Below, piece after piece: positions 25,069 to 32,834 of a DNA stretch of 64,000 nucleotides (the stretch's first letter is position 1; every line of letters starts with the position of its first letter). A model generated the notes under the pieces. It searched no databases. It was given only the letters and a program-made list of their open reading frames with translations, and was not told the origin of the DNA. Location of the stretch: positions 9,694 through 73,693 of the forward strand of contig CAKTEH010000010.1 in NCBI GenBank assembly GCA_934546935.1, given 5' to 3'. A program made the translations under genes and the position numbers. This DNA comes from an uncultured Eubacteriales bacterium. GTDB taxonomy: Bacteria; Bacillota; Clostridia; Oscillospirales; QAMX01.

Positions 25069-26673
25069 ATGAAACTGAATCAAAGCGCAATTGAGAAAAA
25101 AAACGTCTGGATTTCAAAGGGATATGAACTTCCTTCTTTTGACCGGAAAGCTGTTACCGCACGGACAAAAGCAGACCCAAATTGGATCCATTTCGGGGCG
25201 GGCAATATTTTCCGCGCTTTCCCAGCGGCCGTATTACAGGATTGCCTGGACAAAGGCGTTTGTGACCGCGGTGTGATTGTCGCCGAAGGTTTTGATTATG
25301 AGATTATTTCCAAAGCTTATGCTCCTTTTGACAATTTGAGCCTTCTGGTTGTGCTCAAATCCGACGGTACAATTGAAAAGCGTGTAATTGCATCGGTTGC
25401 AGAATCTATTGCCGCTGATTTTGCCGATTCCGCTGCATTTGCACGGCTTTCAGAAATTTTTGAGAATCCGGGACTGCAGATGGTCAGCTTTACCATTACA
25501 GAAAAGGGCTATGCTGTACACCAGCCCGATGGGTCGATTTCGGGTCTTGTGGCACAGGATTTTGAAAAGAATTCCTTTAACGCTGCCCATCTGATGGGGA
25601 AAATTACCGCGCTGCTGTATAAGCGCTATCTCGCTGGCGCTGCGCCGGTCGCTATGGTCAGCATGGATAACTGTTCGCACAACGGCGATAAGCTGCGCGA
25701 AGGCATACTGTGTTATGCACAGCGCTGGGTTGAAACCGGCTTGTGTGAAAAGGGATTCTGGGATTATCTTAACAATCGGGAAAAGGTCAGCTTCCCTTGG
25801 AGCATGATCGATAAGATTACGCCACGTCCAGATGCTTCTGTTAAGGAAATGCTGGAAAAAGATGGGTTTGAAGACGCTGAAACGATTATAACCAGCAAGA
25901 ATACCTATACTTCCGCTTTTGTCAACGCCGAGGAAACCCAGTATCTTGTGATTGAGGACTGGTTCCCCAATGGCCGGCCGCGGCTTGAAGCCGGCGGCGT
26001 AATGTTTGCCGACCGTGAAACGGTTGATAAAATCGAGAAAATGAAGGTGTGCACTTGCCTTAATCCGCTGCATACAGCCTTGGCAATTTTTGGAAACCTT
26101 TTGCGTATGCCGACGATCAGCGCAGAAATGCAGGATGCGCAGCTTGTTGCACTGATTAACCGCATGGGCTATGGTGAAGGGATGCCCGTAGTGGTTGACC
26201 CGGGTATTATTAAACCGGAGGATTTTATTGCGCAGGTGCTTAAGGTCCGTCTGCCTAATCCTTTCATGCCGGATACCCCTCAGCGCATTGCAACCGATAC
26301 CTCCCAAAAGATTCCGATCCGTTTCTTTGAGACGATTAAGGCATATCTTGCACGCGGAGAGCGTGTTGATAACCTGACCTATATCCCGCTCGTATTAGCC
26401 GGGTATCTGCGTTATTTAATGGCGGTGGCTGATGACGGCATGCCTTTTGAACCCAGCCCGGATCCGCTTCTGGTTCAGTTGCAGGCCCCTCTTGCCAATG
26501 TAAAGCTTGGAGACCAGGTTGAGATGGATACGATTCGTCCCGTTTTGGAGATGCGCGAGGTATTTCCGGTTGATCTGTTTGCCTGCGGGCTTGCGAAGAA
26601 AATTCTCGCCTATTTCAACGAGTTGATCGCCGCTGTTGGCGCAGTGCGCGCAACGCTTATTAAATATTGTTAA
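25069..26673 (+). CDS. uxuB: Mannitol dehydrogenase family protein, probable D-fructuronate reductase
   Basis: 534 residues, the length of the polyol-specific long-chain dehydrogenase family. The N-terminal NAD domain has WIHFGAGNIFRAF near 39-51; the catalytic region includes MVSMDNCSHNGDKL (about residues 198-211) with the active-site lysine typical of the family. It should reduce D-fructuronate to D-mannonate (or tagaturonate to altronate) with NADH, linking UxaC to KDG formation. The dehydratase UxuA, the step between, is not in the window. RBS: AGGAGG at 25058. Confidence 0.88.
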   Translation: MKLNQSAIEKKNVWISKGYELPSFDRKAVTARTKADPNWIHFGAGNIFRAFPAAVLQDCLDKGVCDRGVIVAEGFDYEIISKAYAPFDNLSLLVVLKSDGTIEKRVIASVAESIAADFADSAAFARLSEIFENPGLQMVSFTITEKGYAVHQPDGSISGLVAQDFEKNSFNAAHLMGKITALLYKRYLAGAAPVAMVSMDNCSHNGDKLREGILCYAQRWVETGLCEKGFWDYLNNREKVSFPWSMIDKITPRPDASVKEMLEKDGFEDAETIITSKNTYTSAFVNAEETQYLVIEDWFPNGRPRLEAGGVMFADRETVDKIEKMKVCTCLNPLHTALAIFGNLLRMPTISAEMQDAQLVALINRMGYGEGMPVVVDPGIIKPEDFIAQVLKVRLPNPFMPDTPQRIATDTSQKIPIRFFETIKAYLARGERVDNLTYIPLVLAGYLRYLMAVADDGMPFEPSPDPLLVQLQAPLANVKLGDQVEMDTIRPVLEMREVFPVDLFACGLAKKILAYFNELIAAVGAVRATLIKYC

Positions 26674-26736
26674 AACAATATCTCTGGCTCCGCAAACCTG
26701 TCATATCAAGATTTTATATGCGGAAGCCAGAAGATT

Positions 26737-26784
26737 TGCCTGCCCGTTCATGTGCTATGCCGGTGAACAGGCAGGCAGATTTTA
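26737..26784 (+). terminator. Terminator-like hairpin after uxuB
   Basis: TGCCTGCC-GTTCA and TGAAC-GGCAGGCA form a 13-bp stem with one mismatch and a 13-nt loop, followed by GATTTTAT. A smaller GC-rich stem at about 26681-26730 precedes it. Confidence 0.65.
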
Positions 26785-27212
26785 TATGGGGTTGTATATT
26801 GAAGGAAAAATTGCGCAATACAGAATAAATCCACTGTGTGCAGTGGAAAGAGTGGGAATTGCTGCTTTCCACAGCTGTTGCTTTTGTGTTACCGGCTGTG
26901 TGAGAATGTATAGATATAAAAACCGGCCTGTTCACGATACCTTCAGACAGCGGTATGATTCCATATCGGAAATCTCCTTTCCGGAGGACTGGCCTTCTTG
27001 CTGGCACAATTCTGCGACGGAACTGCTTCTCGTGCTTATGCTCTGAAACAGTGGGCAGAGCAGATCGATCAGTATGATTCTCTCCGCCATTTAAAAATAT
27101 CGCCTGAGAGGAAGTGACCGTCATTATTCTTCCATGTATTGCCGTATTTTTTCTGATAATCCGGAGCTATAGCTAGAAAAACCGATAAAGATAAAGTTTA
27201 CAGGAGGTTATT
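26785..27212. other. Intergenic stretch without a convincing gene
   Basis: About 430 bp between the uxuB hairpin and the metallo-hydrolase gene. Overlapping frames on both strands lack ribosome sites and any recognisable family. A perfect hairpin CCACTGTGTGCAGTGG lies near 26830. It might be the remnant of a lost gene; the last 30 bases hold the AGGAGG site of the next gene. Confidence 0.5.
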
Positions 27213-27833
27213 ATGAAAATCATTTGGCTTGGACACGCATGCTTTAAACTTGAAACCGTTGAAGGAAGCGTGGTATTCGACCCCTTCTCCGATGGGTCGG
27301 TTGAGGGGCTGGCCAATATCCGAGAAACAGCCGATCTGGCTATTGCCAGCCATGGGCACGGCGACCATGCAGCATTGGAAAATGTGGTATTGAGCGGAAA
27401 AAAGCCGGCAATGAAAATTACCGCGATCCCATGTTTTCACGATGATGCCGGCGGTACGAAACGCGGCGTAAACTTAATCCATATTGTGGAAAGCGAAGGG
27501 CTGCGCGTGGCGCATTTCGGAGATCTGGGTCACATGCTTTCCCCCCAGCAGCTTGCACAGGTTGGCGCGTTGGATGCGGCCATGATTCCCGTCGGAGGTT
27601 TCTATACGATTGATGCAAAGACAGCACGGGAAATTGCCGATGCACTTCCCTGCCGCATTGTAATCCCTATGCATTATCGAAGCGACAGTTTTGGATTCCC
27701 GGTGCTTGCTACATTGGAGGAGTTTCTTGCTTTATCGAAAAATGTAGTAAAGTACGGCCAGAACACGATTACTGTAACGGCAGATACGCCTGCGCAAACA
27801 GCAATTCTTCAGTATTGCAAATCAGTTTCTTAA
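27213..27833 (+). CDS. Metallo-beta-lactamase-fold hydrolase (UlaG/UPF0173-like)
   Basis: 206 residues. The metal motif HGHGDH is at 47-52, with further metal ligands in HFGDLGH and IPMHYRSDS. The short form without extra domains fits the UPF0173/YtkL group of cytosolic metal-dependent hydrolases, related to L-ascorbate-6-phosphate lactonase. The true substrate is unknown. The ATG at 27213 follows AGGAGG. It is monocistronic with a strong terminator. Confidence 0.85.
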   Translation: MKIIWLGHACFKLETVEGSVVFDPFSDGSVEGLANIRETADLAIASHGHGDHAALENVVLSGKKPAMKITAIPCFHDDAGGTKRGVNLIHIVESEGLRVAHFGDLGHMLSPQQLAQVGALDAAMIPVGGFYTIDAKTAREIADALPCRIVIPMHYRSDSFGFPVLATLEEFLALSKNVVKYGQNTITVTADTPAQTAILQYCKSVS

Positions 27834-27875
27834 AAAAATCCCCCTGCAAGATACCATCTTGCAGGAGGATTTTTA
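27834..27875. terminator. Bidirectional terminator
   Basis: AAAAATCC-CCTGCAAGA and TCTTGCAGG-GGATTTTT make a long stem with a TACCA loop. It ends the hydrolase gene and, from the other side, the Cys-cluster gene whose stop codon lies in it. Confidence 0.9.
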
Positions 27876-28412
27876 ATTGCTGTGAGCAGGGACTGCCGTA
27901 TCGGCAGAATCCTGCAGACGGGTCTGTAGCTGTGCGGTCAGCTGGATCTCCTCAGCGCTTTCAAGCAGCCAGGCACGCGTTCTACGGGATTTCAGAAGCT
28001 TCCACCCGGCGCGATGTACTGCGTGAAGGAAACGCCGGTCAATTTCCACAGTTTCATTTCGCAGCAGTGGACACACGCCCAGAGCGCGTGCGTCCGGCAT
28101 TGTGCGTATGGCATAGCGACCGGAGCGAAGCTGGATTGGTATGGGAAAATATGGAAAGATCCGGCAGGCCAATGGACGCAAATGACGTTGGCAATAGCCG
28201 CTGCAGACACAGAATTCTCCGCTCTCCCCTGTTTTCAAGGTGAAATCATCGCTTGTAAGCAGCGCTTTTTCCCCGGGTACAAGACGCATCCCGATATCTG
28301 CCTCGCCTTTGCAGCAAGCCGATGCGCAGATGACGCCGCAGTCTTTCCGCATGGGGGTATATTTTTCAAGCGCTTTCCAAGCACGGCGGATATGCTGCTG
28401 AGAAACGGACAT
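27873..28412 (-). CDS. Cysteine-cluster protein, YkgJ-like (putative metal-chelating)
   Basis: 179 residues with two cysteine-rich stretches: DCGVICASACC near 24-34 and FCVCSGYCQRHLRPLACRIFP near 67-87, the layout of the YkgJ/UPF0153 metal-chelating proteins, where the cysteines are thought to hold zinc or an Fe-S cluster. Residues 140-179 form a charged helical tail. The role of the family is not established. It is a single gene between two other units; the start at 28412 lies after GGAGGG. Confidence 0.75.
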   Translation of the reverse strand: MSVSQQHIRRAWKALEKYTPMRKDCGVICASACCKGEADIGMRLVPGEKALLTSDDFTLKTGESGEFCVCSGYCQRHLRPLACRIFPYFPIPIQLRSGRYAIRTMPDARALGVCPLLRNETVEIDRRFLHAVHRAGWKLLKSRRTRAWLLESAEEIQLTAQLQTRLQDSADTAVPAHSN

Positions 28413-28486
28413 GCAAACCCTCCTCGTACGCCTGCTGCGGGTATATGAAAATGACTACCGCGCAGACCCTATATAACATTGCAGCA

Positions 28487-29425
28487 TTAATATTTTTTCC
28501 GGCACTTTTCCTTACGGCTTTTGTCTGTCCAGGTAAAGTTCGCCTTATCAAGTCTATAAAAGTTTTTTAAAAGCGGGTCATTGTCTATCGACGGGTGCTC
28601 TCCGGTTGGCGTTTGATGGGCAATTTTCACGTAAGCTTTATAAAAGGTAGAGTAATCCCGAAACCCGGTAGCCTGTGCGACTTCCCGATTCCCCATGCCG
28701 CCATGCAGAAGTTGTGTGGCGCGGGTAATCCGTTTTTGCAGGATGTAATTCCAAGTAGAGTAACCGGTAGCGGTTTTTATAATCCGTTCGATCTGCGACC
28801 GGGACATGTATAGCTGTTGGGTCAGCGTGTGAATGCCTATATCTTCACAATAATGCGCGTTGATATAGTCCAATACCTCACGCGCTTGCGGGGAACGTTT
28901 ATCCTGCATATGCGGATGATATAAGTCGCAGATTTCATGCAGAAGGTCGATTAGGGTGACAAATAAGGCAAGTCGTTTATCCCCGGCATTGGTTTTGTCT
29001 TGTATTCTGAAAATATTTTTACTGAGGCGTGCTTGTTCTGATTCCGGGATTCTGTAAAAATTCCCAACACCAAGCGGACGCTTGGTAAAAGGAATGTTAA
29101 GAACAAAATTCGGGTCTACAATTTTAAAATAGTGTGAGCTGAATGAGATGCGGTACATGCTGCAAGGATATTCGACCGGGGTAAGCAGACAGGTTTCCAA
29201 GCAGCGTAGGATACAGATTTCCCCGGGTTGAGGCTGGTACTCACAACCTTCAACTTTGACGTCCCAACTCCCGGAAGCAAAATAAATGAGCGTATGGGCA
29301 TTATTAATATAGGGCTCATTCCAAAAAGCACAGGCAGCGTAGTCCTGCTCGTTTTTTAAATTCAGCAACTCCAGGCAAATAAAACGATCCCGGTAAAGGA
29401 AAGAATTCGAAGAAATCAGACTCAC
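28487..29425 (-). CDS. AraC-family transcriptional regulator
   Basis: 312 residues: an N-terminal cupin-like sensing domain (TLIYFASGSWDVKVEG...PGEICIL) and a C-terminal AraC domain with two helix-turn-helix motifs near 185-285 (IGIHTLTQQLYMSRSQIERII; VAQATGFRDYSTFYKAYVKI). It should sense a small molecule, often a sugar. The only usable start is a GTG at 29425 with a poor, too-close GGGG site. A tail of about 40 basic residues follows the DNA-binding domain. No obvious target gene is next to it; the Cys-cluster gene is downstream. Confidence 0.85.
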   Translation of the reverse strand: MSLISSNSFLYRDRFICLELLNLKNEQDYAACAFWNEPYINNAHTLIYFASGSWDVKVEGCEYQPQPGEICILRCLETCLLTPVEYPCSMYRISFSSHYFKIVDPNFVLNIPFTKRPLGVGNFYRIPESEQARLSKNIFRIQDKTNAGDKRLALFVTLIDLLHEICDLYHPHMQDKRSPQAREVLDYINAHYCEDIGIHTLTQQLYMSRSQIERIIKTATGYSTWNYILQKRITRATQLLHGGMGNREVAQATGFRDYSTFYKAYVKIAHQTPTGEHPSIDNDPLLKNFYRLDKANFTWTDKSRKEKCRKKY

Positions 29426-29452
29426 CCCCTGTTTTGCATGGAATACGATATT

Positions 29453-29480
29453 ATTATATTTTAAAATTGCTGTTTGTCAA
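29453..29480 (-). promoter_or_regulatory. Promoter of the AraC-type gene
   Basis: TTGACA and TATAAT on the minus strand with 16-bp spacing. The expected leader is only about 20-25 nt, in line with the weak ribosome site. Confidence 0.7.
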
Positions 29481-29589
29481 GCGCGGGATGCAGCGGGTAA
29501 AATCCATAAAAATTTTGGATGAGGGAGATTTTAGATCCTTTCGTTTGTGTTTTGTTTAGGCCACAGATGCAGATTTTAGTGATTGGGGC

Positions 29590-29618
29590 TTGCCAAATAG
29601 AAAAAGATCGGATATAAT
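29590..29618 (+). promoter_or_regulatory. Promoter of the SRP RNA gene
   Basis: TTGCCA and TATAAT with 17-bp spacing; transcription would start about 7-10 bp before the RNA's terminal stem. Confidence 0.75.
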
Positions 29619-29634
29619 AATATGGATATGAAAA

Positions 29635-29934
29635 GTCCGGCCTGTGGCCAGACCGCACTAGCCGGGGAGTCAGCGGTGCCCTGTACCTGCAATCCGCTAC
29701 AGCAGGGGTGAATGCGTAACAGAGGGTATGCAATGTGGTGTCAGCCGTTTTTGACCGGCGATGAAGTTTCGGTCCTGCGCAACATGCGGCCGTGAACCGT
29801 GTCAGGCGGGGAACCGAGCAGCACTAAGCGGTTTTGTATGTGTGCCGCGGGGGTGCCGGAGCGGAGTCGGAAGATCTCCAAGCGGCCATATTGCCTATTC
29901 GAAGTTCGCTGTGCGGTCTGGCCTTGGGCCGGAC
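29635..29934 (+). ncRNA. ffs: Signal recognition particle RNA, large Gram-positive type
   Basis: The 300-nt segment folds back on itself: GTCCGGCC...GGCCAGACCGCAC at the 5' end pairs with GTGCGGTCTGGCC...GGGCCGGAC at the 3' end. The 5' part (GGGGAGTCAGCGGTGCCCTGTACC, in two blocks) matches the Alu domain of Bacillus-type SRP RNA. The apical helix 8 region has GTCAGGCGGGGAACCGAGCAGCA with the GGAA tetraloop and the conserved internal loops bound by Ffh. It guides membrane-protein ribosomes to the translocon. It lies just upstream of dnaX, the usual clostridial order, and may share its transcript. Confidence 0.95.
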
Positions 29935-29960
29935 ATTTAATTTTGGGAAAGGAGCGCGGA

Positions 29961-31715
29961 ATGTACCAGGCTTTATATCGAAAATGGCGCCCGCAGCGAT
30001 TTGATGACGTTTTCGGTCAGCGCCATATCACACAAACATTAAAAAACCAGGTGGCATCTTCGCGCGTATCGCATGCTTATCTGTTTACCGGAACGCGCGG
30101 CACTGGAAAGACAAGCTGTGCCAAGCTTTTGGCCCGGGCAGTTAACTGCGAACATCCGGTAGATGGAAATCCGTGCAATACATGTCCCAGCTGCCTGGGT
30201 ATCCTGGACGGATCGATTTTGGACGTCCTGGAACTTGACGCCGCATCTAATACCGGTGTTGACAATATGCGTGCGATTTTGGAAGAAACAATTTATCCTC
30301 CAGCAAATGTGAAAAAGCGTGTTTATATCATTGATGAGGTGCATATGCTTTCCGCCGGTGCATTCAATGCACTGCTTAAGACGCTTGAAGAGCCGCCAGA
30401 ATATGTTATGTTTATCCTGGCAACGACAGAACTCAACCGAGTTGCTGCTACTGTACAGTCCCGTTGCCAGCGCTTTGATTTTAAACGGATACCACAGACG
30501 GAACTGGCGGCAAATCTTTCCCGTGTCTGCCAGGCTGAGAATATTACAATTGCCCCGGATGCATTGGAAATGCTGGCACGGTTGGCGGATGGTTCTGCGC
30601 GGGATTCGCTTTCCCTGCTGGAACGCTGTCTTTCGCAGCAGGAAGACCATTTAATTGATCTTCCCTGTGTTATCAATGCTTTAGGCGTCTCCCCTTCACA
30701 AAGTGTCGATGCATTGGCCCGGGCTATTGCGGCTATGGACAGTGCCACAGCACTGATGACGCTTGACAGGCTCTATATGGATGGGCGTGAGCTGCGTTCG
30801 ATTTTGGAAACGTTAGCGTTGTATCTTCGGGATATTCTGCTGTTGCTTACGGCGCCAGATTCAGCCTCTGCGCTTATTTCTCCGGAAAACGATACCGGCG
30901 CGCTGCGCGAAACAGCAAAACGTTTTGTTCCGCGGCGTGTCGTGGATAGTATAGGCCAGCTGCAGAAAACAGTAGATTCCCTCCCGCGTTCCAGTGCCGG
31001 ACGTTTGGAAAGTGAAATGTGCCTGATTAAGCTTTGTACGCCGGAGCTTATGTACAATACAGATCCGGATTTAAGTGGAAGGATGGCTGCATTAGAGTCG
31101 AAGCTTTCCACGCTCAGTATATTAGACGCGCCGGTACAGTGGGAACGAACCCCCGTTTCGCAGTTGCCGGCAACGGAGACCTCCGCACAAGCGGAGCTTG
31201 TACAACCACCGCCTTTGACGGATGCGGATGTTCCTCCTTGGGATGAAAGTGCTTTCGGAGCTCCTCAGATGCCGGAACAGACGCCTGTACCTTCCGCTTC
31301 GCCTTTCGGAATGCAAAGAATTGCTTCTTCGCATTCGGATTTTGCTGAAAATCCGGATGAAAAGCCCGGCAGTTCGCTTGTACAGCTAGATGCGCAACGG
31401 AAAAAAGCGCTGATCGATGCGGTAAAGCCGCAGCTGTCCCGGTCTGTCTCTACCTATTTGATCCTTTCTAAAATGTATCCGATGGGGAATACCTTGGCCG
31501 TCAGCGTTGAAAGTGAACTGGCCAAACGTCTTTTGGATAAGCCGGAGGTGAAGTCTGTTGTTGCGGATACTGCACAACGGCAGTGGGGACAGCAGAATCT
31601 TCGGATCTTGATTTGTATCGGCGATCCAACTGTACACAAGCCGGTGGAGCCAAGCGGATTTGATCAGATTATTTCCAGCGGTCGGGATGCCGGGATTGAA
31701 ATTGATTTTAAATAA
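29961..31715 (+). CDS. dnaX: DNA polymerase III subunits gamma and tau
   Basis: 584 residues: the clamp-loader ATPase. Walker A GTRGTGKTS is at 44-52, four zinc cysteines at 63, 72, 75 and 78, and Walker B DEVH at 125-128. It loads the sliding clamp at replication forks. Residues after about 360 form the tau-like tail with a variable proline-rich linker (430-500). No obvious A-rich frameshift site for a separate gamma form was noticed. The ATG at 29961 follows AAAGGAG; the open frame to 29799 runs through the SRP RNA and is not coding. ybaB and recR follow. Confidence 0.95.
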   Translation: MYQALYRKWRPQRFDDVFGQRHITQTLKNQVASSRVSHAYLFTGTRGTGKTSCAKLLARAVNCEHPVDGNPCNTCPSCLGILDGSILDVLELDAASNTGVDNMRAILEETIYPPANVKKRVYIIDEVHMLSAGAFNALLKTLEEPPEYVMFILATTELNRVAATVQSRCQRFDFKRIPQTELAANLSRVCQAENITIAPDALEMLARLADGSARDSLSLLERCLSQQEDHLIDLPCVINALGVSPSQSVDALARAIAAMDSATALMTLDRLYMDGRELRSILETLALYLRDILLLLTAPDSASALISPENDTGALRETAKRFVPRRVVDSIGQLQKTVDSLPRSSAGRLESEMCLIKLCTPELMYNTDPDLSGRMAALESKLSTLSILDAPVQWERTPVSQLPATETSAQAELVQPPPLTDADVPPWDESAFGAPQMPEQTPVPSASPFGMQRIASSHSDFAENPDEKPGSSLVQLDAQRKKALIDAVKPQLSRSVSTYLILSKMYPMGNTLAVSVESELAKRLLDKPEVKSVVADTAQRQWGQQNLRILICIGDPTVHKPVEPSGFDQIISSGRDAGIEIDFK

Positions 31716-31730
31716 GAGGTGTATTTATTT

Positions 31731-32063
31731 ATGGCAAAGCCGAAAATGCCTATGGGTGGGATGAATATGAACGCAATGCTGCGCCAGGCGCAGAAAATGC
31801 AGGCAGATATAGAGAAAACCCGTGCGGAACTGGATGAACGGGTTTACACTTTTACTTCAGGCGGCAGTGCGGTGATGGTGAAAATCAATGGACGCCATGA
31901 GATGCTTTCTGTGCAGATTGAACCGGATGCAATTGATCCGGAGGATGCGGAGATGCTTTGCGAGCTTATTGCTACGGCTTATAACGGCGCTTTGGCTGCT
32001 GCAAAAGATGATGAACAGAAAACGCTGGGACGTTTCTCCGGCGGAATGGGTGGGCTGTTGTAA
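31731..32063 (+). CDS. ybaB: YbaB/EbfC-family nucleoid-associated protein
   Basis: 110 residues. The protein has the family's central helix (NAMLRQAQKMQADIEKTRAEL) and beta-sheet core, and it sits between dnaX and recR as in most Firmicutes. It binds DNA as a dimer. I chose the ATG at 31731 (MAKPKMPMGG) after AAGAGGTG; a start at 31719 lies too near that site. The stop codon overlaps the recR start (TAATG). Confidence 0.93.
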   Translation: MAKPKMPMGGMNMNAMLRQAQKMQADIEKTRAELDERVYTFTSGGSAVMVKINGRHEMLSVQIEPDAIDPEDAEMLCELIATAYNGALAAAKDDEQKTLGRFSGGMGGLL

Positions 32064-32662
32064 TGCGTGCATTTTCTGCAAGCGTCGAACGGTTGGTGGA
32101 AAAGTTCGAAAGTCTGCCTGGTATTGGACATAAAAGTGCGCAGCGGCTTGCCTTTTATATGCTCAGCTTGCCTGACTCGGAAGCAGAGGATTTTGCGGCT
32201 GCAATTGTGGAGGCCAAACGCGGTGTCTGCCAATGCAGCATATGCTGTAATCTGTCTGATACGGAGATTTGCCCGATTTGTGCTTCGGACACTCGGGATC
32301 CGAAGACGATTTGCGTAGTTTCGGATCCGCGGGATGTCGCTGCGATTGAGCGGACCCATGAATATGCGGGCCGGTATCATGTGCTTCATGGCGTAATCTC
32401 CCCGATCAATCATATTGGGCCGGATGAGCTTCGTATCAAGGAGTTGATTAATCGAGTCGGCAGAGAGGAAATTGATGAGATTATAATGGCGACGGATCCG
32501 GATACAGAAGGAGAAGCTACGGCGATGTATATTGCCCGGCTGTTGCGGCCGTTCCATATAAAGATTACGCGCTTGGCATATGGCGTCCCTGTAGGCGGCC
32601 ATTTGGAGTATTCTGACGAGGTAACGCTGCTTCGGGCGTTGGATGGACGGCGGGAATATTAA
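32063..32662 (+). CDS. recR: Recombination protein RecR
   Basis: 199 residues, standard RecR: a helix-hairpin-helix (ESLPGIGHKSAQRLAF, 16-31), a four-cysteine zinc finger (CQCSICCNLSDTEICPIC region), a Toprim domain from about residue 80, and a C-terminal Walker-B-like segment. With RecF and RecO it loads RecA at single-strand gaps. Translationally coupled to ybaB. It ends the dnaX operon at the terminator after 32709. Confidence 0.95.
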   Translation: MRAFSASVERLVEKFESLPGIGHKSAQRLAFYMLSLPDSEAEDFAAAIVEAKRGVCQCSICCNLSDTEICPICASDTRDPKTICVVSDPRDVAAIERTHEYAGRYHVLHGVISPINHIGPDELRIKELINRVGREEIDEIIMATDPDTEGEATAMYIARLLRPFHIKITRLAYGVPVGGHLEYSDEVTLLRALDGRREY

Positions 32663-32708
32663 ATTTTACAGAATCCAGCTGGATTTTTTCCCGGATTTGT
32701 GTAAGAAT

Positions 32709-32745
32709 AAAAACAGCCCGTGAATGTCATTCAAGGGCTGTTTTT
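32709..32745 (+). terminator. Terminator of the dnaX-ybaB-recR operon
   Basis: AAAAACAGCCC(G)TGAATG and CATTCA(A)GGGCTGTTTTT form a long stem with a 2-4 nt loop and flanking A/T runs. Confidence 0.9.
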
Positions 32746-32834
32746 CCGTTTGATTTCAAATTGCAACAGATTTGCTGTCCGGCATTTTTTCTTGTTTTGC
32801 ATTTATGCGGCTCTGGCCAAGCGGTGAATCCGCA

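Noticed and set aside
26636..27124. Two overlapping 136-codon frames on opposite strands after uxuB
   Set aside because: Neither has a ribosome site or a recognisable fold, and the plus-strand frame starts inside the uxuB 3' end; treated as accidental.
28487..29425. AraC regulator as the specific uronate regulator
   Set aside because: It is not adjacent to the uronate genes and no shared operator was found, so the link is only a possibility.
29799..29960. Extended N-terminus of DnaX
   Set aside because: The upstream open frame lies within the SRP RNA; the consensus DnaX start and ribosome site are at 29961.
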